Source of the DNA: Stropharia rugosoannulata
Lineage: Eukaryota; Basidiomycota; Agaricomycetes; Agaricales; Strophariaceae
Assembly: GCA_028532985.1 (NCBI GenBank)
Contig: JANCIK010000004.1
Coordinates: forward strand, 558,001-622,000
Length of the DNA stretch: 64,000 nt
Direction of reading: 5' to 3'
Of the stretch, positions 22,848 through 34,430 are shown piece by piece. Within the stretch, counting starts at the first letter, position 1; every line of letters starts with the position of its first letter. Under the pieces are notes generated by a model that ran no database searches, had not been told where the DNA came from, and saw nothing but the letters and a program-made list of their open reading frames with translations. The translations under genes and the position numbers were made by a program.

Positions 22848-24693
22848 ATGATGGCTGCCCGCAGGTTCAGACTTGACGCATTTCTGTTTCTGGTCTTTGC
22901 GGGCTTGTTCGTCCCCCTTGCTAGTGCTGCTACGGCCAATCGAACGATAGATGACTCCTTTGGGGACTCTCAGACTGGCCAGACCGTCGTATACTCGCCA
23001 TCGACGGCTGGCACCTGGAAAGATGAGACTTGTATAGGATGTGCCATTAATCCTGACACATCGCAGACCTTTAAAGGAACATACACGGCCGCAACATACA
23101 ATCCAGGAATGGGATCTATGGGTATTACAATGCAATTCACAGGTATGCTATCAATATACATTTTTCTATGTCGTCTCGATCAATCTCATATTGTCGACTA
23201 GGGACCGCCATCTATGTATTTTTCGTTCTTGCAAATAATCAAGGTGACGGGATCACCACTCTAACTGAGGCCAATTTCACGGTAGACGGAGGCGCTCCCA
23301 AGTTCTTTCAACACACTCCCGATCTCACCACATTTGATATCCAGTACAACCAACTAGTGTTCTCTCAAACTAACCTCCCTAACACTGCCCATACATTGGC
23401 AATTACAACTTCCGGGGTCAATACCGACGTCTATGTTTGTTTTGACTATGCCATCTATACGTGAGTCCTATCCTATCCTCGTTAAAAATCTTTTAGTGAT
23501 ATGCTGTCCCAATGCAATACAGGCATGTCGACGTTGTAGCAACTCCTGCTTCGATTAGTAGTAGTAGTAGTAGTAGTAGTAGCAGCACATCTTCAACATC
23601 AAGCTCAACACCCTCTTCCTCAAGTAACTCCTCTTCTTCCTCATCCTCGACCTCTTCTTCTTCCACGACGAGCAGTGCACAGACGACCGGAAGCGGAACA
23701 CCTACTTCTGTATCATCAGCATCATCGCTATCTGGTACTTCTGGCTCATCCTCTTCTGTATCTAGTCCAGGGTCTACTGGCAGTAGTAATGCTTCAGCAA
23801 ATCAAGACGCGAGCTCTAGCACAAAATCTCATTCTTCCACAGCGACCATTGTAGGCGGCGCAGTCGGCGGATTGGCAGTTGCTCTAGTAATCGTCTTTCT
23901 TCTGTTCCTATTCTGTCGACGACGAAAGCAACGCCTCTTGAGAAGTGATATTTCAGCGCCCATGGTCGAGACCGCCTCCGACAATCAGAGGGAACACCAG
24001 GCCGCGGTCATCTCCCCGTTCATTCATACGTCAGCACAGTCAGTAAACACTTCGACGGCCTCTCGATTTGGACTAGCATCCGCTGGGTACGATAGGCTAC
24101 CTGCTGCGATGACGGAGTCGTCCGTCCCGTCTGGGCACACCACTATGCCATCGATGTATACCATGCCATCAACGTATTCCGCGCCTTCCGCCGCTCGGTC
24201 GGACAATGAAAGCGCATACGGTGGGTATGTTGCTCCGAGCTCATCGGGCAGCAATACATCACCCAACACCGCCCGCGCCACCCAGCTTGTGCTAGTTTCA
24301 AGCAGCGAACATTTGCTAAGTAATGACGGGTCTACTTCCCCTCCTCCAGCACATCCGTTAGGCGGCATCGAAGCAACCAGGAGGGCGCGCCAGATAGAGC
24401 TCGACAAGCGGTTACAGGAGGTACAGCAGGAGATGATGGAGCTGCAGTCAGATGTGGGGAGCGGCGAAAAGGGGCCACGACATCGTTCAGTGCGGCGTAT
24501 ACGCGCCTCACAAATCCCTGGCGCTACTGGTGAGGTTGGGGCTGACGAGGAGATGAGTATGTCGGATATGCGCGAGCAGATGAGGAGGATGAGAGAACAA
24601 ATCGCGTTCCTGCAAGACCAGCAACGCTCGGCTTGGGCTCAAGGCTTGACCGACGACCCTCCTCCAGGATATACACCCGAGATCTCGTCATGA
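22848..24693 (+). CDS. stalked single-pass membrane protein, copy B (intact)
   Basis: Exons 22848-23142, 23202-23460 and 23523-24693 give 574 residues. The second in-frame ATG at 22851 is an alternative start. Signal peptide (to about SAATA), then the ectodomain NRTIDDSFGDSQTG ... CIGCAINPDTSQ ... TAIYVFFVLANN ... VCFDYAIYT. Next come a roughly 100-residue Ser-rich stalk, a membrane helix starting IVGGAVGGLAVALVIVFLLF, and a basic CRRRKQR. The cytoplasmic tail has a conserved AAVISPFIHTSAQS block, two coiled coils (RLQEVQQEMMELQ and MREQMRRMREQIAFLQDQQR) and a C-terminal PPPGYT. This is the only undamaged member of the 22-35 kb array. Role inferred as a cell-surface sensor or adhesion protein; not known. 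Confidence 0.88.
23557..23586 (+). repeat. (AGT/AGC)n microsatellite coding for poly-Ser
   Basis: About ten AGT/AGC units at the start of the copy B stalk, read as a serine run. Length is likely to vary between strains. Confidence 0.85.
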
Positions 24694-25505
24694 TATCATC
24701 ACACACCTTCACACACCTTCTTTAAAAGTTCTACATATATATTATTCTTACTATCAGCGCTATACCAGGGACTACAGGATGATACCAACATTGTAGGTAT
24801 ATAGCATTGATATAGCACTACTATTTAAAATAGCATGTCAGTCGTTAGTCGTTAGTTTTTTTTTTCTTGTCCCAATAGCTAGTATTTTGTTTAGCAAAAA
24901 TCAAGCACTTGACTTACAATCATTTCAAGGTTTCGTCAGAAGAAGCAAAATAGAAGGGCACTGTAAGTTGACTGTAAGTTGACTGTAAGGGTCATCCTCA
25001 CATCTTGTCAGTGACATCAGGTGATGTGTCGCAAATGTCGTCAAACCCCCACGGCTCTCCCCTTTGTTCACAACCATCTTTTCCTCTTGCCCTTGCGAAG
25101 CCCTTGAACCTAAAGGTATCACCTTTGCTTCTGAATGTTCCAGTCTCGTCTCAGCGGCTTGACGGTGGGGTCGTGCTGTTTACAAACACGTAATTGTCCC
25201 TTAACCTTCATAAATGCGAAGGGCCTGTAAGGTTATAACCAACCTCAACCTGTATCGGTCAGAGAACTCCCACCGAAGTGCAACATCTCAGAAGAGCTCA
25301 GAACCGCATATCGCGAAGAAAGGAAGAATGTTTGAAAGAATATTCCTTTACGTTGAGCCAATAGATGCTATGAAACATGATGAAGCCTGAGAATGCGAAA
25401 GGGTGGCCTTGTCCGTGATAATCAACACTGTCCAAGAAGCCTATCAATGTTGTTTCGAGACTCAATAAACAGAAGACCTCGACATCTCTCTGTCCATCAC
25501 CTGCT
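24694..25505. other. spacer between copies B and C with an 11-bp triplet repeat
   Basis: The first 150 bp contain the 3' flank shared by the family (ACCAGGGACTACAGGATGATACC). At 24961-24990 an 11-bp unit CTGTAAGTTGA occurs twice, plus a partial third copy. The last 170 bp match the copy B upstream region. No gene seen. Confidence 0.5.
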
Positions 25506-27368
25506 ATGATGGATGCCCGTAGTTCTGTTTCTGGTCTTCGCGGGCTTGTTCTTGTTCCTTGCTGGTGTTGCAACGGTCAGTCGAACGACAGATACTCGTC
25601 CGGGGACTATTTGGCTTTGTTTATTGGACTGGCCAAAGCATTTCTACGTTGTTTACTCGCAACCGACGACTTGGTACCTGGAAAGATGAGATGGACATAG
25701 GGTGTACCTTCAGAAAGTTGCAGAGGCCAGCAAAGACGCACGCACGGCCGTACAACCAGGAACAGGAACGGGATCATTGGCATTGCAATACGACTCGCAT
25801 GCAGGTTATCAATATCTGTTCTACGATTCCATTCAGTCGATCTTTGACTAGGAACCACTGTATTTTCATCCTTGCTGATAATCAGGCCGATGGGATCACT
25901 GGCACTTTGAGGTTATTCTGGAATCAATACTATTTTATGTATTCTTTGACTATGTTATATATGCGTGAGTCTGTCTCACTCTATTCAAAAAGATTCTTTC
26001 TCACTAATACTCTCCTATGTGATGCCTCCTCCGCCCCCGCCTCGTCCATCCCTACCTCATCCGCCAGCGCTCCGTCCACCACCGCCTCGTCCAACAACGC
26101 CTGTTGCGGCCTCGCACTTTGCCTCCCCTCCCATTGCAACTTCACCCGTTGCGACCCTACCTGTTACGTCCCCATCCCCGCCCATTGCGCAACAGGTGGT
26201 TCCGAGCAGCAGCAGTAGCAGCAGTTCATCTTCCACATCCTTACGAAGCACATTCTCCTCCTCCTCTTCGTCGTCTTCAAGTAGTTTTTCCTTGTCTTTG
26301 ACATTTCCTTCATCTTCGACCAGCGGCACACCCACAACAGGAAGCGGAACCACTACGTCCACATCGTCGCCATCGTCACTATCTCGTACTTCTAGCTCTA
26401 GTTTTAGCTCAAGCTCAACATCCTTTACGTCTAGTAGTTCAGGATTAACTGGTAGCAGTAATGCCCCAATAAATCAGGGCTCCAGTACCAACATGAAGTC
26501 TCATTCTTCCACGGCGACCACTATAGGCGGTTTAATTGGTGGATTGGCAGTTGCTCTTGTAATTATTATTCTGCTGTTTCTATTCTGTCGACGACAAAAG
26601 CAACGTCCCTCGAGGGGCAATATTCCAGACCCCATGCTTGACACCGCTTCCATGACCGAAATTGCCTCAATTGCTGAGACCGCCTCCGGTAGTGATAGGC
26701 ACCAAGCTGCAGTCATGGCCTCCCCATTTATCCATACGTCAACACAGTCCAGAAGCACAGCAGAGCCGTTTCGATTCGAGCTAGGATCCTGGTATGGGCT
26801 GTCTTCTGTCATGACGGAACCTTCCTCGCCATCTCGACATACCGCCATGCCGTCGATGTACACCATGCCGTCAAGATATTCTGCATCCTCTGCCGCTTGG
26901 TTGGACAACGAAAGCGCTTACGATGGGTATGTTGAGCCGAGCTCTTTGGACAGGAATATAACGCCTACCGCTGCTCGCGTATCGGCTGTACTGGTCTCAA
27001 ACGGCGAACATTTGATGAGTACCGACGAGATTACATCGCCAAATCCAGTACGTCGGTCAGACGATATTGAGTCTACGAGGAGGGCGCGTCAAACAGAACT
27101 CGACCAGCGTCTACAGGAGGTGCAGCAGGAGATGATCGAGCTACAGTCGGATGTGAGTAGCATCGAAAAGGGCGCGCGCGCATCACAGACCCCGTCCGCT
27201 ACTGGCGGGGCTGGTATCGAGGAGGAGATGAGCATGTCGGATATGCGCGAGCAGATACGAAGGATGAGAGCGCAGATTGCATTCCTACAAGACCAGCGAC
27301 GGTCGGCTTGGGCTCTAGGCTTGACCGATGACCCCCCTCCAGGATATACACGCGACAGCTCTTCATGA
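25506..27368 (+). pseudogene. stalked membrane protein copy C, ectodomain ruined
   Basis: The original start region (25506) aligns by eye with copy B, but a small deletion right after the first codons shifts the frame. The ectodomain is scrambled and most of exon 2 is deleted (25885-25960). The acceptor before exon 3 (GCAATACAG in copy B) is lost. From ATG 26022 a clean frame of about 448 residues runs to 27368. It has a novel Pro-rich start (PPPPPPRPSLPHPPALRPPP), a Ser stalk, a membrane helix with GGLIGGLAVALVI, the AAVMASPFIHTSTQS block, two coiled coils and a terminal PPPGYT. It is either a decaying pseudogene with a slowly eroding 3' part or a truncated gene without ectodomain. No signal peptide remains. 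Confidence 0.7.
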
Positions 27369-27976
27369 TAACCACACACTCTCTTTTAAAGGTTTTACAC
27401 ACGCTATACCCAGGGACTACAAGATACCATTCATTGCCCATGTGTTATAGGTATATGCCACTCCCATATAAAGTAGTATATTAGTCGAGGTTCCGCACTT
27501 GCTCAAGACTTTCTTCAACTGCTGGTACTTTGTTTAGCTCATCTTTGCTGTAGAATATGCCTCAAGCTGAGCAGTGGTGCTCCATGCGGTGATCCAATCG
27601 GTTCAATGAAAGAGCTCTCGAGAAATTGTCTATTCCAATCAGACGGTCCCGAAGAGATTGGCATACGTTCGCGGAGAAAGCAGTTCTGAGAGAGTCCGAG
27701 AAGAGAACGTAAGTCCGACAATACTAAAGGATCCTTTATGAATCTGCAGGGTGTATGGGTTAGCGCTTAGAGAATTCCAATTTCCAAGCAAATTCCCATT
27801 CAAATTCAAAATGCAAAACGATTACGAACCCCGCAAGGACACCGTCTTGTTACCAGAACAATCATACCATCGTACTACTGCCCGTCAAGCTTTCAAGTCT
27901 ATTCAATTGGGGTGTGTCGATCATCCAGATTTGTGTGACCCATCCGACCTCATTGTTGGTCGCCTCCGCATCTTCC
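27369..27976. other. spacer between copies C and D
   Basis: Holds the family 3' flank (TACCCAGGGACTACAAGATA). From about 27735 a segment CTTTATGAATCTGCAGGGTG recurs at about 30282 before copy E. A block around 27840-27900 (TTACCAGAACAATCATAC) recurs before copies E and F. No gene seen. Confidence 0.5.
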
Positions 27977-29804
27977 ATGATGGATGCTCAAGAGCGCTTA
28001 CAGGTTTAGACTTACAGCAAACTTGAAGCTTGAAAGCTCCTGTCTCGGGTCTTTGCGGCAACTTTGCGGGCTTGGTCCTTTCTCTTGCTGCTGCGATTAA
28101 TCAGACGACAGATAACTCGCCCGGGAACTCTCGGACTTCCTAAACAGCTGTTCACAAAGCGTTCATGTTTAGTACTACTCGCCATGAACGTCTGACCTAC
28201 GTGGCTGCGACATACAGCCTGGAGAAATGGGACCATGGGCCGTACGGTTCACAACTAGGTTATTCAAACGCGTTGATCACAAGTTCAAGTTCATCATTCT
28301 CTTCAACGATTTTCTCCAACCATCTACAGATTGTTGACTAGGCATCGCCATCAGCGTATTCTTCGTGATTGTACGGGTAATGGCGTGACTATGCTATATA
28401 TCTGTGAGATTTGTTGGAGTTCTGTGTTGCCCCCAAGTTGCCCCTGTCAAAAAATCCTACTGATACTCTTCAATGCAATACAGGGACATCGTCGACGGTC
28501 TGACTCTACCTGCCAGCAGAGTCCATAGCACACACCTCACTAGCATACACCTCACTAGCACACACCTTATTATATCATCTTCATTACCTCCAAAACTGTC
28601 GTTCTCGTTTACAAAACCCCCCAGATCATCATCTTCGTTGACAGCCATTCATGGACCAACTTCTACGTTGCCAGAATTTCCAACGCCAACGGCACCTCCA
28701 TCTTCAACATCTCCAGTACTGACATTATCGTCTTTAACTAGCTCCTCCTCCTTATCTTCGTCCTTAAGTGGAACAGTCTCCTCGTCTTTTTCAAGTATAT
28801 CCTCCTCATTTTCAGCATCTTCAAGTACATCCTCTTCATCCTTGACGTCTTCCTCATTGTCAACCGGCATGACATTTACGACGGGAAGTGGTACCCCTAC
28901 TACGCTTGCACCATCATCATCATCACCATTTCGTACTTTTAGCTCAACGTCAAGTTCATCTACACCTAGTCCAACAATATCAACAGGGAACAGTAACACC
29001 CCGACAAATCAGGAAACCAGCACTCGCACAAAATCTCATCCTTCCACGGCGGCCATCGTAGGCAGTTCAGTCGGTGGATTCGTAGTGTCCCTTGTCACCA
29101 TTGTTGCTCTGTTTCTGTTCTATCGGCAACGGCGAAAATGTCTTTTGAGGAGCAACAATTCAGCACCCACGTCTGAAACCGACTCCAAAAGTGACGCGGC
29201 AGTCATCTCCCCATTCATACATATGTCTCCAGGATCTACAGATGCTGGACCATTGTCGAGGTATGATAGGCTGCGAGCTTCGATGAAGGAGTTAACTTTG
29301 CCATCTGGACGCGCCGTATACGGTGGGCATGTTGTTCCTAGCTTGTCAAGTACCAATACATTGCCCAACGCCGCCCCAGCACCTCAAGTTACTATATTAA
29401 TATCAAGCAGCGGTGACTTACCCACCCACGACGAGTCAACTTCCCCGAGTCTCACAACACATCCGTCAGGCGATATTGAGGCGACCAGGCGAGCGCGTCA
29501 GATAGAAATCAATCAGCGTCTGCAAGAGGTACAACAGGAGATGATTGAGCTGCAGTCAGAAGTGAATAGCAGTGAAAAGGGCATGTGGCATCGACGTACT
29601 ATGCGTGTATCACGGAGCCCCAGCGCTACTAACGAAGCTGGAGTCGAGGAGCAGATGACTTGCATGTCGGATATACTTGAGCAGATGAGGAGGATGAGGG
29701 AGCAGATTGCGCTCCTGCAAGACCAGCAACGTTCGGCTTGGGCTCAGGGTTTGAGCGATGACCCTCCTCCTGGATATACACACGACAGTCCTAGTTCTTC
29801 ATGA
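27977..29804 (+). pseudogene. stalked membrane protein copy D, ectodomain ruined
   Basis: ATG 27977 corresponds to the family start, but the signal peptide and ectodomain exons are riddled with stops and deletions. Only fragments such as GACAACTCGCC-like and CATCGCCATC-like stretches can be lined up with copy B. The exon 3 acceptor CAATGCAATACAG (28471-28483) survives. An open frame of 443 residues runs 28473-29804. It has a Ser/Thr stalk, a membrane helix with GSSVGGFVVSLVTIVALFLF, a basic RQRRK, the AAVISPFIHMSPGS block, coiled coils and PPPGYTHDSPSSS at the end. Whether this frame is translated is unknown. Confidence 0.7.
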
Positions 29805-30624
29805 CTACATACACTCTTTCAAGGGTTCTACACACACTATACCTCTATACCCAGGGACTACAAGATACCATTCATTACTCGTTTATCATAGGCATACCAC
29901 TACCCAACCACTACCTTTGAAGTAGGATGTCAGTCAATAGCTCTGCGCTTACTTCAATACCTAGTACTAAATTGTTTAGCAGATTTCAAGCACTTACCAA
30001 GCACTTACAATCATCCCAACTTTCTTTGGTAGAAGATGTTAACCTGCTTAATCTCGGCTTAATCGTTTTTCTCCTACTTAGTAAGTACTAAGTAACACTA
30101 CCTTTCATGCGGTACATCCCAAAATCAACGAGTTAGATCATAGATGTGTAAAGTTGTAGTAGCTTGAGCAGAATTCTTTGAGAATTCTAGCAAATATACG
30201 TAGTGCAACATGTTACGCAGCAACATGGAGGTGTATGCATGTACACGTCAATATCAATTTGTTCGAAGCAGGACTCTAGGACTCTTTATGAATCTGCAGG
30301 GTGTAAATAAGGTGTACATGTACATGTGAGGGTTTACCCAAGGTTTACCAGTAACCAGAGCGCCCAAAGAAGGCGTAGTGTTCACGGCAAATAGCGGCCC
30401 GCAAACCCCACTAAACTTCACAACCCAAAACAATCGCGAATGCTACAAGTTGCATTCTTCTTGTCACCAGAATAACCATATTGTGAGCTGTTGCGCAGCC
30501 AGCGCAGTGTGCTTGTCAAACCTATGAATTGGAATGTGCCAACTATCCTAGATTGTGTCGGCCCATCCGTGCTCGTTGTGTTGCCAAGTTGGTCGCGTCC
30601 CTGCAGCTTTGCCCACCGTTAGCC
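29805..30624. other. spacer between copies D and E
   Basis: Contains the family 3' flank (ACCCAGGGACTACAAGATACC), a GTGTAAAGTTGTAGTAGCT block (about 30147) that recurs after copy E (about 32226), and the shared 5' block before copy E (CACGGCAAATAGCGG, about 30382, also at about 32337). No gene. Confidence 0.5.
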
Positions 30625-32016
30625 ATGACGATGCCCACAGGTTCAGACTTGTTAATTCTGTTTCTGCTCTTTATGTCAACTTTGTGGGCTTGTTATTGTC
30701 TCTTGCTTCTGCTGCTATGGTCAATCATGATAGATAACTCACTTGGGAACTCCGCTTCTTGCTGATATCTATGTACACTTTGACTATGTTATTTAGTCGT
30801 GGGTTGTCTTGCCCTTGTCCAAAATCTCGTTCACTGATACTCTCAGCCAATGTCTCCCGTCCTCTCATTCCTCTTATTGAAAAGCAGCCCAGATCCGTTC
30901 CCCCCGACATGGTCAGGCTCTTCTTTCCCCTCCTCGTCTTCTTCAAGTAGCTCCTCATCCTCCCCAAATAGCTCCTCGGCTTCCTCGAGTAGCCCCTCGT
31001 CCTCGAGTGGTTCCTCATCCTCCTCGAGTGGCTCCTCATCCTCCTCAGGTGGCTCCTCATTCTCCTCGGATAGCTCTTCGTCGTCCTCGAATAGCTCCCC
31101 GCCCTCTTCGAGTAGCCGCTCGTCCTCCCCCTCGTCTTCCTCAAGTAGTCCGGATTCCTTTTCCTCACCTACGTCCTCAAGTAGCTCCTCATCTTCTAGC
31201 TCAAGTTCAGCCATGTCTATACCTAGTCCAGGATCAAGTGGCAGCAACACCCACACAGCATCTCATCGTTCCACAGTGATCATTGTCGGCTGTACATTTG
31301 GTGGGTTTGCAGTCTCCTTTTCCATCGTTGTCCTGCTGCTCCTATTGTATCGGCGGCGGCGGCAGCAGCGACGCCTTCGGGGAGAGATCATTCAGCACCC
31401 AGGCCTGAAACAGCCTCTCGCAGAGATAGAGACTACTAGGCAGTAGTCGTCTCACACCTCCACTGGAATCTACAGACGCTGGTCTGATAAGTTGCGCGCC
31501 TTGATGAAGGAGTTGCCTTTACCACCCAGACACGCCTTATACCGTGGGCAAGTTGCTCCTAGCTCCGATTCAAACAGTAGTACTTTACCCAATGCCGCCC
31601 CTGCACCTCAAGTTATATAAATGTCAAGCAGCGGATACTTATCTAGCCACGACGAGTTGACTTCCCCTTCCACAACACATTCGTCAGGTGATATCGAGGC
31701 GAGCAGGCCAGCGCGCCAGACAGATATTCTAATTGACAAGTGTCTGCAAGAGGTACAACAGGAGATGACGGAGCTGCAGTCAGAAGTGAGTAGCAGCGAA
31801 AATGGTAGGCGGTATCGATGTAGTATACATGCATCACAAAACCCCAGAGCTACTGACGAAGCTAGGGTCGAGGAGATGAGTATGTCAAATGCACTTGAGC
31901 AGATGGGGAGGAGGGAGCAGATTGCGCTCCTGCAAGACCAGCAAGGTTCGGCTTGGGATCAGGGTTTGACTGATGATCCTCCTGGATATCCACACAACAG
32001 TCCCAGTTCTTCATGA
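30625..32016 (+). pseudogene. stalked membrane protein copy E, most decayed
   Basis: The family start is recognisable at 30625 (ATGACGATGCCCACAGG). Nearly all of the ectodomain is deleted. A Ser-rich stalk and membrane helix (GCTFGGFAVSFSIVVLLLLL, then RRRRQQRRLR) are open from about 30850, but a stop at 31444-31446 cuts the cytoplasmic tail. The rest of the tail resumes at 31621 and ends at 32016 with DDPPGYPHNSPSSS, so even here the PPGY is preserved. This is the only array copy with an interrupted tail. Confidence 0.8.
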
Positions 32017-32546
32017 TATTACCACACACACTCTCTCTTTTAAAGGTTCTACACACACAATACCCAGCTGGCAGGGACTTCAGGAGACTGTTGCTCATTT
32101 ATAAATTATTGTAAATATATACCATTACCTTTGAAGTAGGATGTCAGTCAAGTACATCAAGAAGTAACAATGCCTTTCATGCGGTGCACCCCGAAATACA
32201 AAAGTCAGATGTGTCGATCGATGATGTGTAAAGTTGTAGTAGCTGGAGCAGAATTCTAGCAAACATACATAGTGCTATATACAAATCAATTTGTTCGAAG
32301 CGAGTGGAATTACGGAGCTTTCCGAGTTTGCCGAGTCACGGCAAATAGCGGTAAATCTCACCAAACTTCGCAGCGCAAAACGATCACGGACGCCACAAGT
32401 CGGACCCTTCTTGTCACCAGAACAATCATACTGTCGTACTGATGCGCAGCGCACTGCTCGTCAAGCATATTAATTGGAATGGGCCAACCATGTGCTCGTT
32501 GTAACTTGTTGGTCGCCTCCACAGCTCTCTCTGCCCGCCATCAGCC
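32017..32546. other. spacer between copies E and F
   Basis: Duplicated flanks only: the family 3' flank, the GTGTAAAGTTGTAGTAGCT block (about 32226) and the upstream block with CACGGCAAATAGCGG and TTGTCACCAGAACAATCATAC. No gene. Confidence 0.5.
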
Positions 32547-34430
32547 ATGATGGATGCCCACAGGTTCAGACTTGAAGCTTGACAGTTCTGTTTCTGGTCT
32601 TTGCGCCAATATTGCGGGCTTGTTTTTCCCCTTGCTGGTGCTCCTACGGTCAATCGAAAGACAGCAAACTACTCTCTTGGGAACTCTCAGAATGGCTAAA
32701 CCGTCGTTTATTACTCACCATCGACGTCTGGCACCTGAAAAGACGAGACTTAAATATATGGTGTGCCATTAATCCCGACGCGCCACCGACGTCTAAGTCT
32801 AACTGAGATGGTTTTTCAAACGCGCTCATCACACGTTTAAGTTCATCATCGTCTTCAACGATTTCTAGAATCAATCGCACATTGTTGACTAGAAACCACC
32901 ATCCGTACATGATTCTTCTTGCTGATGTCTATGTATACTTCGACTATGCTATTCTATATATCAGTGAGTTCTGTTTTGCACTAGTCGAAAATTCTTTTCG
33001 CTGTCGACGTTACACTTATGGCCTCGTCACAAGGTAGTAATGCATCTTCAGCACCTTCAGCACAAGCCTCAACAAATCCCACGCCTTCAAGTTGCAACCC
33101 ATCTCCATCCTCTTACTCATCTCCGACGTCTTCCTCATCTTCAACCTTTTGCTCATCTCCAGCCTCTTCCTCACCTCCAACCTCTTGCTCATCTCCAGCC
33201 TCTTGCTCATCTCCAACCTCTTCCCCATCTCCAACCTCTTCCTCATCTCCAACCTCTTCCTCATCTCCAGTCTCTTGCTCACCTCCAGCCTCTTCCTTAT
33301 CTCCAACCTCTTGCTCATCTTCAACCTCTTGCTCATCTCCAACCTCTTGCTCATCTCCAACCTCTTGCTCATCTTCAACCTCTTGCTCATCTCCGACCTC
33401 TTCCTCAACTCCGACCGCTTCCTCATCCTCGACCTCTTCCTCTTATGAGACGTCTTCCTCTTCTTCAACTTCTCCCTTGGGTACGGCCACCTTGCCTTCG
33501 ACGAATTCTTCGTCCTTGACTGGCACTTCAGTCACTGCAGGGAACAAGACCTCCGGACCAGCATCATCATCATCGTCACCTTCTAGCTCGTACTCAACTT
33601 CATCTACACCTAATCCAGGATCAAATGGCAACGGCAATATCCCGATTAATGAGGACACCAGCACCCGGACAATATCTCAACCTTCTATGGCGGCCATCAT
33701 AGGTGGTACAATCGGTGGATTCACAGTCTCCGTTGTAATTGTTGTTCTACTACTCCTAGTATTCCATCAGCGACGACATCAACGCCTTTCGAGGGGCAAT
33801 AATTCAACATTCATGCGTGATGCCGCCTCCGACAATGACAGTGATCACCAGGCGGCAATCATCTCCCCGTTCATACATACACCTGCACAATCTCCGAATA
33901 CTTCATACGGACCAGCGTCGGGGTATGACGGGCTGTACCCCGCGATGAAGAAGCCATTTTTGCCATCGGGACGCACCGTATACGTGGAACACGTTGCTCC
34001 TATCTCGTCAAGATTACCCAACCCCGTACCACAAGTCGTTTTAGTGTCAAGCACCGAAGACTTACTTAGTCACAACGGACCACCTTCCCCTCCATCACTT
34101 CCATCAGGCGCTATTGAAGCTCGCCAAATAGAAATCTACAGGCGTCTGCAAGAGGTACAGCATGATGTGATGGAGCTCCAGTCAGATGTTAGTCACAGCT
34201 CGGAAGGGGGCTCGCGGCATCGGCGTACTATACGCGCATCACAAAATACCAGAGCCACTAGCTCTGGTATCGAAGAGGAGATGCGCGTGCCGGATATACG
34301 TGAGCAGATGAGGAGGATGGGGGAGCAGATCTCGCTTTTGCGAGACCAGCAACGCTCGACTTCGGCGGGCTTGACCAATGATTCACCTCCTCCCGGATAT
34401 ACACACAACTATGGTCGCAGCAATTCATAG
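32547..34430 (+). pseudogene. stalked membrane protein copy F, ectodomain ruined
   Basis: The family start at 32547 is followed by an in-frame TGA after eleven codons, and the ectodomain region to about 33000 is full of stops. From ATG 33018 a frame of 470 residues is open to 34430. The stalk is built of hexapeptide repeats (S-S-P-T-S-C/S) rich in cysteine, unlike the other copies. Then come the membrane helix (GGTIGGFTVSVVIVVLLLLV), the AAIISPFIHTPAQS block, coiled coils (RLQEVQHDVMELQ, REQMRRMGEQISLLRDQQR) and PPPGYTHNYG near the end. Pseudogene by loss of signal peptide and ectodomain; the 3' frame may still be expressed. Confidence 0.7.
33105..33450 (+). repeat. 18-bp minisatellite coding for SSPTS(C/S) repeats
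   Basis: An 18-bp unit close to TCATCTCCAACCTCTTGC is repeated about 18 times with single-base variation. As 18 is a multiple of three and the unit lacks stops, long frames are open in several phases on both strands. Those other frames are repeat artefacts. Confidence 0.85.

Noticed and set aside
33016..33468. Minus-strand frame of 150 codons rich in Lys, Arg and Met
   Set aside because: It is the reverse reading of the 18-bp minisatellite in copy F. Its regular KRLEMS-type repeats reflect the DNA repeat, not a gene.
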